Positions 18,701 to 27,128 of a stretch of DNA of 64,000 bases are shown piece by piece. Origin of the DNA: Pelobium manganitolerans (GTDB lineage Bacteria; Bacteroidota; Bacteroidia; Sphingobacteriales; Sphingobacteriaceae). The notes under the pieces are model-generated. The model did no database searches, was not told where the DNA came from, and saw only the letters and a program-made list of their open reading frames with translations. How positions within the stretch are numbered: the stretch's first letter is position 1; each line of letters opens with the position of its first letter. Made by a program: the position numbers and the translations under genes. The stretch is taken from contig NZ_MBTA01000012.1 in assembly GCF_003609575.1 (NCBI RefSeq), positions 186,001-250,000 on the forward strand. Direction: 5' to 3'.

Positions 18701-20637
18701 AGCGTAGCGTAACAAACAGGGGCTTCAGTTTAAGTGGAACAAACAAGATTATAATACCTGCTAATCAGTATTTAAATATTACCACAGGTGATATAAAAGG
18801 CAACGGACAGCTGATCAAAGAGGGTGAAGGAGGACTATATATTCTTGGTAAAAAATCGTTCACCGGCACTACCCTCATCAAAAGCGGACAAGTAAACCTT
18901 CGAAGGAAAGAAGGAAATGAGATGGGTTTAGGTGGGGGAACCGTCACATTAGAAGGCGGTGCTTTGAATTTAGAAGACATAAGGGATTACGCTCAGATTA
19001 AGTGGAATATAATTGTACCTGAAGGAAAAAGCGCGTCACTGTCAGCAGATGGCAGAAGTACTATGTCTGGCACTTTAACCGGAGCAGGCACTTTGAGTAT
19101 ACAACTGCCTTATGTTCGTACAGATTTTGCAGGCGATTGGTCAGCGTTTAAAGGAACTTTGAATCTGTCCGGGTCTGATTTTAGAATTGGTAATAAGTAC
19201 GGATACGGTAATAGCGAGATAAACTTAAAGAGCGGGAATATTTACACCATATCGGGCGCAGCCTCAAATATAGCAATTGGAGCATTATCTGGCGATGTCG
19301 GTGGCGCAGTGTACGGCGCTTCATATACCGTTGGTGCCAAAAACACCGATGCGGTTTTCTCTGGTAGCATCAGCGGAACAGGTTCTGTAACCAAGGTGGG
19401 TACCGGAACGTGGACGGTAAACGGAAGCAACACTTTCACGGGAGCTGTACAGGTGAATGCCGGTAGGTTACTAGTTAACGGGGCTACGGGTAAGGCGCGG
19501 GCAATCGGTTCTGGGGCGGTAAACGTAGCAAATGGTGCCCGCATTGGCGGTACCGGTACAATCAAAGGAGCTTTAACTATTGCTGACGGTGGAATTTTAG
19601 AGCTAGGTAGCGACGGTATCGGCACGCTCACAGACAGCTCATCTGTAACACTTGCCACAGGAGCGATAACCGAAGTAGAGATTAATAAGCCGGGATTTAA
19701 AAACGATAAATTGAAGGTTCTAGGAAATTTGGCTTACGGTGGTATATTAAAAGTTGCTAACGCTGCCAACAATACGTTCGCAGACGGTGATTCTTTTAAA
19801 ATTTTCGAGGCTAATTCTTTTTCCGGAGACTTTGATTCGATACAACCAGAGAGCCCAGGCGCAGGGTTAAAGTGGGTGTTTTCTGCAAGCACAGGAGTGT
19901 TAAGTGTAGAAGGTGGTGCGCCTATTGTTTTGCCGGATAAGAACTTCACTGTCTTTACTACAGACGAAACCTGTAATATCAGCAACAACGGTAAAATAAC
20001 TATTAGCGCAAAAGCCAATTTTACATATCAAGCATCATTAGCTACTAAAAATTACAGCTTTTCCAATGCGTCGCCTTTGGTGATAGAAAATTTGGTTGCA
20101 GGAAACTATACACTTATAATTACCATTCCAGGGCAGGATAAATTTGAACAGCAATATCAGTTGACCATCAATGAACCCAAACCCTTGTCCGTATTTGCAA
20201 TGGTAGATAAGAAATCGAAAACTTTAGCTTTATCTATGGCCGGAGGCGCAAAATATCAGGTGGTTTTAAATGGGAAAGTTCTTGAAACTGCCGACAGCAC
20301 GTTGACCTTAAATTTGGCAGATGGAAACAATAAACTATCTGTAACCACTGATAAGGATTGCCAAGGCATTTTTGAACAAACTGTTTTTGTCTCAGAAACG
20401 ATTAAAGTGAGCCCAAACCCGGTAAAAGATAGGTTAACCATAGATGTGAGTGCCCACAAAGTTGGTGTAGCATCCATTAAATTATTTGACATCAGCGGTC
20501 GGACAGTTTTTGAGAGCAAGCAAGATTTTAATGCCGGAGTTGCTACAATTAACGTGGAGGCTTTGCCTGCAGGCCTATACAACTTACAGCTGAGCAGTGC
20601 AGAAATTAATACAAATGTTAAAATAGTTAAGCAATAA
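15703..20637 (+). CDS. PL11 rhamnogalacturonan lyase fused to autotransporter-type repeats and a T9SS sorting domain
   Basis: A 1644-residue secreted protein. Signal peptide about 1-21 (TYAQ). Residues about 22-615 are a complete PL11 lyase: an FN3-like N-terminal strand (MENLGRGVVAS, ALVSWRLLG), then a propeller with Asp-rich calcium loops such as DLDGDGEYD, DINNDGKAE and DLDEDGKDE. PL11 enzymes cut rhamnose-galacturonate bonds in the rhamnogalacturonan I backbone by beta-elimination. Typical PL11 proteins end near residue 620; here about 800 more residues follow, rich in Gly, Asn and Thr, with repeats like GNGQLIKEGEGGLYILG and GTGSVTKVGTGTW that match autotransporter-associated beta-strand repeats. 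Residues about 1565-1644 (VSPNPVKDRL, FDISGRTVFE, LPAGLYNLQL) are a type A T9SS C-terminal domain. The long repeats may hold the enzyme away from the surface or bind pectin (inference). It is the first gene of a three-gene unit. Confidence 0.92.
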   Translation: MVKNCLLLLLLALTSLSATYAQRRMENLGRGVVASRTANNQALVSWRLLGTEPQDIAFNLYRSENGAAAQKLNPQPLTAGTNFVDNTLKTTVSNSYFIRTVRNGVEGTASLSYTLLANTPVQPYYSVPIIETPGYYVLHVNVGDLDGDGEYDFVLDKQPTVDGFGPQLVEAYKRDGTFLWQINLGPNSLNRDNILPGSSAINIGHADNITVYDINNDGKAEVILRTSNGVTFADGKKIVNPNNDVQYMTVINGLTGTEISSSLFNNPYISRGPMTSHLGIAYLDGINPSVVWEAKNRKADGSFNELTTAWDWKNNTLEQKWQYYMPDTGAQKSGHQIRCADLDEDGKDEIVPFGYAIDDDGKQFFDLSLQDIYHGDRFFISDMDPHRPGKELYGIQQGYSKSGMMWHYIDARTGEVLLAQYDPANRDLGRGYAGDLDPRYDGYEFHTFVDGLYNVSGAKVSNAIPGSYPNLRIWWDGDLLSENLDGQRLSKWNHKTEAEERLYTVSGVLLAPRSVPAYYGDIIGDWREEMIFASSDNKSLRIYTTPHPSDYRLYTLPHNPQYRNDMTAKGYNQSYMVDYYLGHNMEQPPLPAIQKADKYWDGKTSNSWTPTGNTWINDTNQSDSYTNGDVVMFDIRGNSASEINISSDYAPSKVWVVNPEGKDYTFGGSGKLIGDMELVKMLRGNLTLNGNHDYTGNSVVEEGTFTVNGMLQSKVWLKTRGNVAGVGTLKGGLLLQKGQNVEDAGIRPGNGSLPGTLSIIGDVELQGGNNLEFDIAPTKAGINDSLKISGNLKALGSNNIIVKFENSQPIAGSYTLVQVAGNITADLSNFVLKGLDASPAKLVLDGKLLKLVIAPQRAPATVNWVGSVNGAWDFETENFKLSNANTAFVGKDSVVFNGDATTKQLTLNKAALTSGLNFQSGEYQIQGDGAIAGEGGLLIGNNVKLNLGLSQNTYTGATIVDGAELKLETMGMAGKPSSLGSASIDASNIRFNNASITVNQRSVTNRGFSLSGTNKIIIPANQYLNITTGDIKGNGQLIKEGEGGLYILGKKSFTGTTLIKSGQVNLRRKEGNEMGLGGGTVTLEGGALNLEDIRDYAQIKWNIIVPEGKSASLSADGRSTMSGTLTGAGTLSIQLPYVRTDFAGDWSAFKGTLNLSGSDFRIGNKYGYGNSEINLKSGNIYTISGAASNIAIGALSGDVGGAVYGASYTVGAKNTDAVFSGSISGTGSVTKVGTGTWTVNGSNTFTGAVQVNAGRLLVNGATGKARAIGSGAVNVANGARIGGTGTIKGALTIADGGILELGSDGIGTLTDSSSVTLATGAITEVEINKPGFKNDKLKVLGNLAYGGILKVANAANNTFADGDSFKIFEANSFSGDFDSIQPESPGAGLKWVFSASTGVLSVEGGAPIVLPDKNFTVFTTDETCNISNNGKITISAKANFTYQASLATKNYSFSNASPLVIENLVAGNYTLIITIPGQDKFEQQYQLTINEPKPLSVFAMVDKKSKTLALSMAGGAKYQVVLNGKVLETADSTLTLNLADGNNKLSVTTDKDCQGIFEQTVFVSETIKVSPNPVKDRLTIDVSAHKVGVASIKLFDISGRTVFESKQDFNAGVATINVEALPAGLYNLQLSSAEINTNVKIVKQ

Positions 20638-20647
20638 ACGCCAAATA

Positions 20648-20677
20648 AAAGGCTTGTTTAAGCTTAACCAAGCCTTT
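20648..20677 (+). terminator. Hairpin between the PL11 gene and the FN3 lipoprotein gene
   Basis: AAAGGCTTG pairs with CAAGCCTTT around a second small palindrome (TTAAGCTTAA), giving a long hairpin with one mismatch. The T run behind it is poor (TTTGTTATAA), so it could be a weak terminator or an mRNA-end stabiliser within an operon. Confidence 0.45.
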
Positions 20678-20720
20678 GTTATAACTGAAAGCATTGTTTT
20701 AAAACGATAAACAACAAGAA

Positions 20721-21413
20721 ATGAGAAGAATATTTTATATAATAATTGCCATAACCACTTTAACTGCCTGTAAAAAAACAAAAAAACAGATTGTTGAAGA
20801 TAAAAAGCCTACGTCTGCAGCACTAGTTACACCGGCTAGCAACAGCGTTTGTTTTAGTGGCCAGGTGGTATCTTCTACAACAACCTCTGTCACCTTTAAT
20901 TGGCAGGCGGCTAACAACACCGATAGTTACGAATTGGTATTAACTAATTTATTCTCTAAAGCCGTCACACGTAAAGCCACTACAGAAAACAAGTTGATCT
21001 TAGAACTGGATAGGCAAACACCGTACGCATGGTACGTAATCTCAAAATCAAATACCAGTTCCGAAACACCACAAAGCGATACCTGGAAATTTTACACCGC
21101 AGGCGAAGGTCAGGTTTCTTACGCTCCTTTTGCTGCCGGACAACTTTCACCAAGCATGGACCAAACAGTAAGCGCTTCGGGCGGTAAAGTAACCTTAACC
21201 TGGGTAGGCGAAGATGTAGATGGCGATATTAGCGGTTACGATATTTATTTAGGAAATAACAGAAATGCTTTGGCGCCGATTAAGGAGAACCACAATGCCA
21301 CAAGCTTAGAAGTGGTTTTGGCCAGTGGGCAAACCTATTATTGGAAAGTGATTACGAAAGACCAAAAATCAAATACCAGCACAACGGCTATATATCAATT
21401 TAAAACGCAATAA
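20721..21413 (+). CDS. Lipoprotein with two fibronectin type III-like domains
   Basis: A 230-residue lipoprotein: signal peptide with lipobox TLTAC (Cys17), then a lysine-rich linker and two beta-sandwich domains at about 40-125 and 140-228. Each has the FN3 hallmarks of a buried Trp in TFNWQAA or TLTWVGE and a YELVLTN or YDIYLGN strand, closing with WKFYTAG or YQFKTQ. No catalytic motif is seen. Position between a T9SS-exported PL11 lyase and another T9SS cargo protein suggests a surface glycan-binding or anchoring partner, much like SusE/SusF-type accessory lipoproteins (inference). The lysines just after Cys17 are ambiguous for surface export. Function is otherwise unknown. Confidence 0.65.
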   Translation: MRRIFYIIIAITTLTACKKTKKQIVEDKKPTSAALVTPASNSVCFSGQVVSSTTTSVTFNWQAANNTDSYELVLTNLFSKAVTRKATTENKLILELDRQTPYAWYVISKSNTSSETPQSDTWKFYTAGEGQVSYAPFAAGQLSPSMDQTVSASGGKVTLTWVGEDVDGDISGYDIYLGNNRNALAPIKENHNATSLEVVLASGQTYYWKVITKDQKSNTSTTAIYQFKTQ

Positions 21414-21454
21414 ATATAGTTTACTAACCAATTTTAACACTTAATTAAACAATT

Positions 21455-23797
21455 ATGAAAAAACAATTACTTGGTTTAGTGGCTCTGCTGTGCGCAATAT
21501 TGCCACTTTATGCCCAAACTACTTATTATTGGGTAACGGATGCCAGTGGTGACCAAGATTGGAGTGTGTCCTCTAATTGGAATACTGCGATGGACGGTAG
21601 CGGAACGGGCAGAACTGCACCGGCCACCAATGACATGTTAATTTTTGATGCTACCAGCTTTACCAATAAAACTATTTCTTTGATAAACATGCCCGAGCAA
21701 AGCATCGGCTCTTTACATCTAAAAGGAGGCGTAACCATGATTATCAAAGCAGTTGATGCATGGCCTGCCGCATCAAATGGTACCTTAATTTCAACGGCTT
21801 ACGGCGGTAGTACCTATAAGGTAGTGGGTAGCGGAGCAGATTTTACCGGTCTTAAAGCTGGTGATGTATTAACCACTAGAGGCTCGTGGGCTAATGAGAT
21901 ACCTTACGGGGTTGTTTTGGCTGTAAAAGATGCTACCAACATGACTATATCAAAAGAATTGGGAGCTACGTTTGAAAACGCAACCGCATTTTACAAGGTA
22001 AAAACTTTGTATACCGATGACTTGCAAATTGAAGCGGGCTCTACATTACAGTTAGCTTATAATTCTAGCGCAGGCGGTTTTATCTCTTACGTGGTAAGTA
22101 CAAAAGGCGGAACTGTAAATGGCACAGTTAATTTTGCAAGCAGAGGCGGAGGCTGTAAATTGATATGTACTACCAGAAACGATTTGAATGCTACCGCAGG
22201 TCTTAGATTTAAGAATGGATCTTTATGTTATATAAATACAAGTACATCTTCTAAAAGCAATTTTAACTTAGGTGCAACATTAGGTACTTACTCAGGCACA
22301 GATTTCATTATTGAAAACGGTACCGGAATTAATAACCAAACTCCCGGATTCCAAGGTGCTGCCGGGATAGTTTTTGAGGCAGGAAGTACATTTAAAATGG
22401 GGGCTGGAGGAAATTATACACCATTTGGGTCCTCTATATATGCTACTGCGCCATTGGTTTTTACTCCTGCGGTATCGTTCCTATCGGGCAGTAATTATAT
22501 TCATGGCGGAGGCTTCTCTTCAACCCGGCCATATATGTATGTTGGAGACAAGGCATTTTATCCAAATCTAGAGATTAGTGCTGGCGCCCCAGATAACATG
22601 AGCCTTGGCCGTGTCGAAAATTTACTGATAAGTGGTACAACAGCAGAAGTTACAGCAAGTACAGGTACTATTCTGGTAACTGGCAACATTTCAAATACAA
22701 CTGCAAACAGTATCAATTTCGGCAATATAATTATGGCCAATCAAAATAGCGGACAAACTATTGGTGGAGCAGGCCAAGGCAACATTGTTTTTGGCGATGT
22801 AATTATTGCCGACAAAGCTGTCGTAGATTTAGGTAGTAACATATCGACCACTAATGTACACCTTGTAGGCAAGATAAATTTTGGTGCAAATAAACTTACC
22901 GGTACAGGTAATTTCAGTACTTATGGCACCTATAATACGACTAGTACAAGTGATTTAACAAAGGGAGGTAACAATATAGGGGGAGGGATAAATAGCACCT
23001 CAAGCTTGAGTTTAACTCCGGGAGTTTCTACATATAATTTTCCGCTAGGAGCCAGCCTAACAAATGCGAACCTCCCTGCAAATACACTATACAGTTCTTA
23101 CAGTGGTAGCGGTAGCGGTAAAATGAGCAATTATGCGGTTGCCGATGCAGCTGGCGAAACGCTTACATTTTCTACCGCGGGCTCCTCTTTCACAGTACCA
23201 ACAGATTTGTCCACTTCCGCTCCGGGCTTCGCAAATTACTATTTAGATATTAACGGCCCTTCGGTTTTACCTTTGAAACTTGTTCGGTTCGATGGAGCGG
23301 TTGCCACAAACGGGGTGGCTTTGAAATGGGAGAGCTTAAACGAAGAAGCAGTGCGTGCATTTGTCGTAGAAAAGAGAATGTCATCTGACTCCGAGTTTTT
23401 GCCTATTACTACCGTGCCTGCACAAAACAAAACCATTAACAATTACAATTATACCGACTACAGTACTTTTGGTGACTTAGCCTATTACCGGCTAAAAATG
23501 GTAGATATGGACGGTACGTTTTCATACAGTAAGATTGTGGTTTTGAAGTTTTTACCTGGCACAGCCCAACTGACTGTTTTCCCAAATCCGGCAACCGCAG
23601 AAATATCAGTACAACATTCAGGTATTTCGAAGGGTTCAATCATTATCTCGGCCATGGATGGTAAAGTGGTAATGCGTCAAAATGCGAATAATAGCGGACG
23701 CTCATCGTTAAATATAAACCACTTAACACCCGGAGTGTACACCTTAACCATTTTCAATACTAATCAAAAAGAGACTGTCCGCTTTATAAAGCAATAA
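21455..23797 (+). CDS. Large T9SS-exported repeat protein, probably beta-helical
   Basis: A 780-residue protein with signal peptide (about 1-20, ending LYAQ) and a type A T9SS C-terminal sorting domain in the last 75 residues (VFPNPATAEI, SAMDGKVVM, LTPGVYTLTI). The N-terminus has the WVTDASGDQDWSVSSNWN motif often found in secreted Bacteroidota proteins with parallel beta-helix bodies. The middle (about 60-590) is Gly/Asn/Thr/Ser-rich with short hydrophobic strands, again beta-helix-like. An FN3-like segment (about 605-700, LPLKLVRFDG, VALKWESLNE) precedes the sorting domain. No catalytic motif was recognised. It follows the PL11 enzyme and an FN3 lipoprotein in one apparent transcript closed by a strong terminator, so an adhesin or pectin-binding role is plausible. 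It could also be an uncharacterised lyase on a beta-helix scaffold. Confidence 0.75.
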   Translation: MKKQLLGLVALLCAILPLYAQTTYYWVTDASGDQDWSVSSNWNTAMDGSGTGRTAPATNDMLIFDATSFTNKTISLINMPEQSIGSLHLKGGVTMIIKAVDAWPAASNGTLISTAYGGSTYKVVGSGADFTGLKAGDVLTTRGSWANEIPYGVVLAVKDATNMTISKELGATFENATAFYKVKTLYTDDLQIEAGSTLQLAYNSSAGGFISYVVSTKGGTVNGTVNFASRGGGCKLICTTRNDLNATAGLRFKNGSLCYINTSTSSKSNFNLGATLGTYSGTDFIIENGTGINNQTPGFQGAAGIVFEAGSTFKMGAGGNYTPFGSSIYATAPLVFTPAVSFLSGSNYIHGGGFSSTRPYMYVGDKAFYPNLEISAGAPDNMSLGRVENLLISGTTAEVTASTGTILVTGNISNTTANSINFGNIIMANQNSGQTIGGAGQGNIVFGDVIIADKAVVDLGSNISTTNVHLVGKINFGANKLTGTGNFSTYGTYNTTSTSDLTKGGNNIGGGINSTSSLSLTPGVSTYNFPLGASLTNANLPANTLYSSYSGSGSGKMSNYAVADAAGETLTFSTAGSSFTVPTDLSTSAPGFANYYLDINGPSVLPLKLVRFDGAVATNGVALKWESLNEEAVRAFVVEKRMSSDSEFLPITTVPAQNKTINNYNYTDYSTFGDLAYYRLKMVDMDGTFSYSKIVVLKFLPGTAQLTVFPNPATAEISVQHSGISKGSIIISAMDGKVVMRQNANNSGRSSLNINHLTPGVYTLTIFNTNQKETVRFIKQ

Positions 23798-23815
23798 CCT
23801 TAAAGGCGTTCATGA

Positions 23816-23856
23816 AAAATCTGCCCTTGCCCACCCGCAAGGGCAGATTTTTTTTG
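23816..23856 (+). terminator. Strong intrinsic terminator closing the PL11 operon
   Basis: A 15-bp perfect stem (5' arm 23816-23830, core CTGCCCTTGC; 3' arm 23837-23851, core GCAAGGGCAG) with loop CCACCC is followed by a run of eight T residues. Confidence 0.92.
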
Positions 23857-23950
23857 TGTCATTTTTTTTAATGTTAAACTGACAATTATTTTTTAGCTTT
23901 AAGCTTAACTAAAAAAGCTCATCCGCTTAAGCTGATAACCGATTGTAAAA

Positions 23951-26308
23951 ATGAATTTTTCCCGAAAAACTCTCGCCGTTGCGTTTCTATTGTTTTCTGT
24001 ATTTGCACAGGCACAGCAAAAACCCGCGTTATTTGCGTTAGAAGACGTTCAGCTACTGCCCAGCGTTTTTACCCAGGCTATGCAGGCCGATATGGATTAC
24101 CTATTGCAGCTTAATCCCGACCGGCTGTTGGCGCCTTACCTGAAAGAAGCGGGCTTACAGCCTAAGGCAGAAAACTACGGAAATTGGGAGAACACGGGTT
24201 TAGACGGGCATATCGGCGGGCATTATCTTTCTGCGCTTTCGCTGATGTATGCCAGTACGGCCGACGCACGCGTGAAACAAAAACTCGATTATTTTTTGGG
24301 CGAGTTAAAGCGGGCTCAGGATGCCAGCGGAAACGGTTACTTGTGTGGCGTTCCGGGCGGTAAAGCCATGTGGCAGGATATTGCCCGTGGCAAAATTGAT
24401 GCGTCTCTTTTTAGCTTGAATAAAAAATGGGTGCCTTTATACAATATCCATAAGATATACGCGGGCCTCAGGGATGCCTATTTACTGGGTGGCAGCGCCC
24501 AAGCAAAGTTGATGCTGGTGAAGCTGTCTGATTGGATGCTAAGCATTACCGCCAAGCTGAGCGACGAACAGGTGCAACAGATGCTGGTAAGCGAGCATGG
24601 GGGCTTAAACGAGGTATTTGCCGATGTTTACGAAATTACTGCAGATAAAAAATACCTCAACTTGGCACAGCGTTTTTCGCAAAAATCTTTGCTGGATATG
24701 CTGAGCGCACACCAGGATAAGCTTACAGGAATGCACGCCAACACACAAATTCCAAAAGTTATCGGATACCAAAAGATAGCCAGCTTAACCGGCGATAAAA
24801 GTCTAGAAAGCGCAGCGGAGTTTTTTTGGGATGAGGTGGTGAACAAGCGGTCGGTTTCCATTGGAGGCAACAGCGTACGCGAGCATTTCCATCCCATCAA
24901 TGACTTTCACCCGATGATAGAAAGCGAGCAGGGTCCCGAAACCTGCAACACCTACAACATGCTGAAGCTTTCTAAAGACTTGTTTTTAAGCCGTGCGGAT
25001 CAAAAATATGTTGATTATTACGAGCGTGCACTGTACAACCATATCTTGTCCAGCGTTAATCCGGCGCACCCCGGTTTTGTGTATTTTACCCCTATGCGTC
25101 CAGGGCATTACCGCGTTTACTCGCAACCACAAACCAGTTTTTGGTGCTGTGTAGGTTCAGGCTTGGAAAACCATGCTAAATATGGCGAATTTATTTATGC
25201 CCATTCCGGCGATAGCTTATACGTGAACCTGTTTATTCCATCGCAACTCAATTGGGAAAGTAAAAAAATCAGCATCGTGCAAAACACAAATTTTCCCGAG
25301 AGCGATAAAAGCAGCATCATTGTAAACCCTAAAAAGAAAAGCAGGTTTGTACTTAAAGTCCGCTATCCGAATTGGGTAACCGAAGGGCAAATGCAGGTTA
25401 CAATAAACGGAAAGCCAGTTGAAGTTGGCCAAAGCCGAGGTTCTTACATAAATATAGATCGTGTTTGGAAAAAAGGCGACCGTGTGGAGCTTCATTTCCC
25501 CATGCAAACTACTTTTGAGCAGTTGCCAGATGGCGAAAATTATTACTCCATTTTGCACGGACCTATCGTTTTAGCAAGCGCTACTTCCACAACGGATTTG
25601 AAAGGTTTGTATGCCGATGATAGCCGGGGTGGGCACATCGCAGCAGGGCCAAAATATCCCTTATCCCAAATTCCGGATATTAATGCCAAGGTAAGCGAAC
25701 TGCCCAATTTGGTGACAGCTACAGATGCCGGCGCTTTAAACTTCCGCCTGAGCAAATTTGGGAATGACAGCACGGCAAACCTAATCCCTTTTTACCGTTT
25801 GCACGATGCGCGCTACATCGTGTATTTTAAGGTGAATGATCCGGATAAAGCAGTCAGCGCAGACAAAAACTTTTCCGACAGTCTGCAGCAAGCGCTAAAC
25901 CAACAAACCATTGATTTGGTTTACCCCGGCGAGCAACAGCCCGAATCGGACCATTTTGTGGCCGGTGAAGATAGCCAAATAGGTGTTTTTAAGGACCGCC
26001 ACTGGCGCGATGCAAGAAAATGGTTCAGCTATCAACTAAAAAACCCGGAGAACGAAGCGGCGATATTGCGGATTACTTATTACGGAAAAGATCAAAACCG
26101 AAATTTTAAGATTTTGGTAAACGGTGCGCAGGTAGCCCGAGTTACGCTAAACGGGACAAAAGGCGACGGTTTTTTTGATGAAGATTATCAAATTCCTGCT
26201 GCGATAATTAACAAATCTGGAGGCATTTTAAAGGTTAAATTCGAAGCCGAACCGGGTTCTATTGCGGGCGGTGTTTTTGAAGTGCGGCTCTTGCGCCATG
26301 CCAAATAA
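23951..26308 (+). CDS. Secreted GH127/GH146 beta-L-arabinofuranosidase
   Basis: A 785-residue exported protein (signal peptide about 1-24, ending AQAQ). The (alpha/alpha)6 barrel contains the family's metal site and nucleophile: Glu330 and Cys332 in PETCNTYN, and Cys399-Cys400 in FWCCVGSG. In the characterised Bifidobacterium enzyme the equivalent Glu and three Cys bind zinc and the first Cys of the pair attacks the sugar. C-terminal beta domains cover about 430-785, including a segment typical of longer GH146-like members. The enzyme removes beta-L-arabinofuranose, found at the tips of plant arabinans and on extensins. It follows the PL11 operon terminator and precedes a ThuA-like gene by 29 bp, so the pair is probably one transcript. 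GH146 versus GH127 assignment needs a family search. Confidence 0.88.
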   Translation: MNFSRKTLAVAFLLFSVFAQAQQKPALFALEDVQLLPSVFTQAMQADMDYLLQLNPDRLLAPYLKEAGLQPKAENYGNWENTGLDGHIGGHYLSALSLMYASTADARVKQKLDYFLGELKRAQDASGNGYLCGVPGGKAMWQDIARGKIDASLFSLNKKWVPLYNIHKIYAGLRDAYLLGGSAQAKLMLVKLSDWMLSITAKLSDEQVQQMLVSEHGGLNEVFADVYEITADKKYLNLAQRFSQKSLLDMLSAHQDKLTGMHANTQIPKVIGYQKIASLTGDKSLESAAEFFWDEVVNKRSVSIGGNSVREHFHPINDFHPMIESEQGPETCNTYNMLKLSKDLFLSRADQKYVDYYERALYNHILSSVNPAHPGFVYFTPMRPGHYRVYSQPQTSFWCCVGSGLENHAKYGEFIYAHSGDSLYVNLFIPSQLNWESKKISIVQNTNFPESDKSSIIVNPKKKSRFVLKVRYPNWVTEGQMQVTINGKPVEVGQSRGSYINIDRVWKKGDRVELHFPMQTTFEQLPDGENYYSILHGPIVLASATSTTDLKGLYADDSRGGHIAAGPKYPLSQIPDINAKVSELPNLVTATDAGALNFRLSKFGNDSTANLIPFYRLHDARYIVYFKVNDPDKAVSADKNFSDSLQQALNQQTIDLVYPGEQQPESDHFVAGEDSQIGVFKDRHWRDARKWFSYQLKNPENEAAILRITYYGKDQNRNFKILVNGAQVARVTLNGTKGDGFFDEDYQIPAAIINKSGGILKVKFEAEPGSIAGGVFEVRLLRHAK

Positions 26309-26337
26309 ATATTTAGAAATTGTAAATTGCGTTTACC

Positions 26338-27081
26338 ATGCTAAAGCTTAACACAAACATTAAATCAGCACTGCTTTGTCCGCTATTGCTGATGTGTTTT
26401 TTTAGTTTTGCGGCTTCAAAACCCAAAAAAATACTTTTAATTACCGGCGGTTGCTGCCATGATTATGCTTTTCAATCTAAAGCAATTATGGATGCGGTTT
26501 CTGCGGTTGTTGATGCAGAATGGACGGTTAAAAACGAAGGCGGAAACGGAACAAGCGCAAAGATTGATTTGTACGAGGATGAAAATTGGGCCAGGCCTTA
26601 CGATTTAGTTATCCATAACGAATGCTTTGCCGACACCAAAGACAGCACCTATATCCGTAAGATAACCAGCGCACACGCCAAAGGTGTTAATGCCATCTTT
26701 TTACACTGCGCTTTACACACTTATAGAAGCGCCGAGATTGACGATTGGCGCCAGCTCATCGGTATGACGAGTAAACGGCACGATCACCAAAGCAGATACC
26801 CGGTAACCATGGTTTCCTCAGGTAAACTCACCAAAGGGGTACAAAATACTTGGCTAAGTCCTAAGGATGAGTTGTATGTCATCGAAAAAATAGGGCCAAA
26901 GGCGGAAGTTTTGGCAGTTTCAAAAAGCGAAAAAGACGGCCGCGAATATCCGGTGGCTTGGACCAATAAATACGGTAAGGCCAAAATTTTTGGGATGAGT
27001 TTCGGGCACGGCAATGAGACCTTTACCGATGCAAACTTTATCCGGCTGTTGCAAAACGCAGCTCATTGGCTCTGCAAATAG
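26338..27081 (+). CDS. Secreted ThuA-like (trehalose-utilisation domain) protein
   Basis: A 247-residue protein with a signal peptide (about 1-26) and one ThuA-like, glutamine-amidotransferase-fold domain: ILLITGGCCHDY at the start, DLVIHNECF, NAIFLHCALHTYR, and the closing GMSFGHGNETF with NAAHWLCK. Members are common in Bacteroidota and Planctomycetota glycan loci, often exported, but their reaction is not established. It lies 29 bp behind the GH127/146 gene and so probably belongs to the pectin region. No catalytic triad can be assigned with confidence. It is the last gene of the left accessory arm and converges on the core-gene block. Confidence 0.8.
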   Translation: MLKLNTNIKSALLCPLLLMCFFSFAASKPKKILLITGGCCHDYAFQSKAIMDAVSAVVDAEWTVKNEGGNGTSAKIDLYEDENWARPYDLVIHNECFADTKDSTYIRKITSAHAKGVNAIFLHCALHTYRSAEIDDWRQLIGMTSKRHDHQSRYPVTMVSSGKLTKGVQNTWLSPKDELYVIEKIGPKAEVLAVSKSEKDGREYPVAWTNKYGKAKIFGMSFGHGNETFTDANFIRLLQNAAHWLCK

Positions 27082-27128
27082 CTACGCTTTTATTATCATG
27101 CCCGTTTTTCCGGTTGTTAGGCCATTAG

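Noticed and set aside
19242-19658. A 138-codon minus-strand frame inside the PL11 gene
   Set aside because: It is antisense to the Gly/Thr/Asn-rich repeats, is Pro- and Ala-rich as expected from such a shadow, and has no promoter or start context.
17500-20000. Repeats in the PL11 tail as a DNA-level tandem array
   Set aside because: The units are similar only at protein level; no long identical DNA repeats were seen, so it is a repeat domain rather than a satellite.
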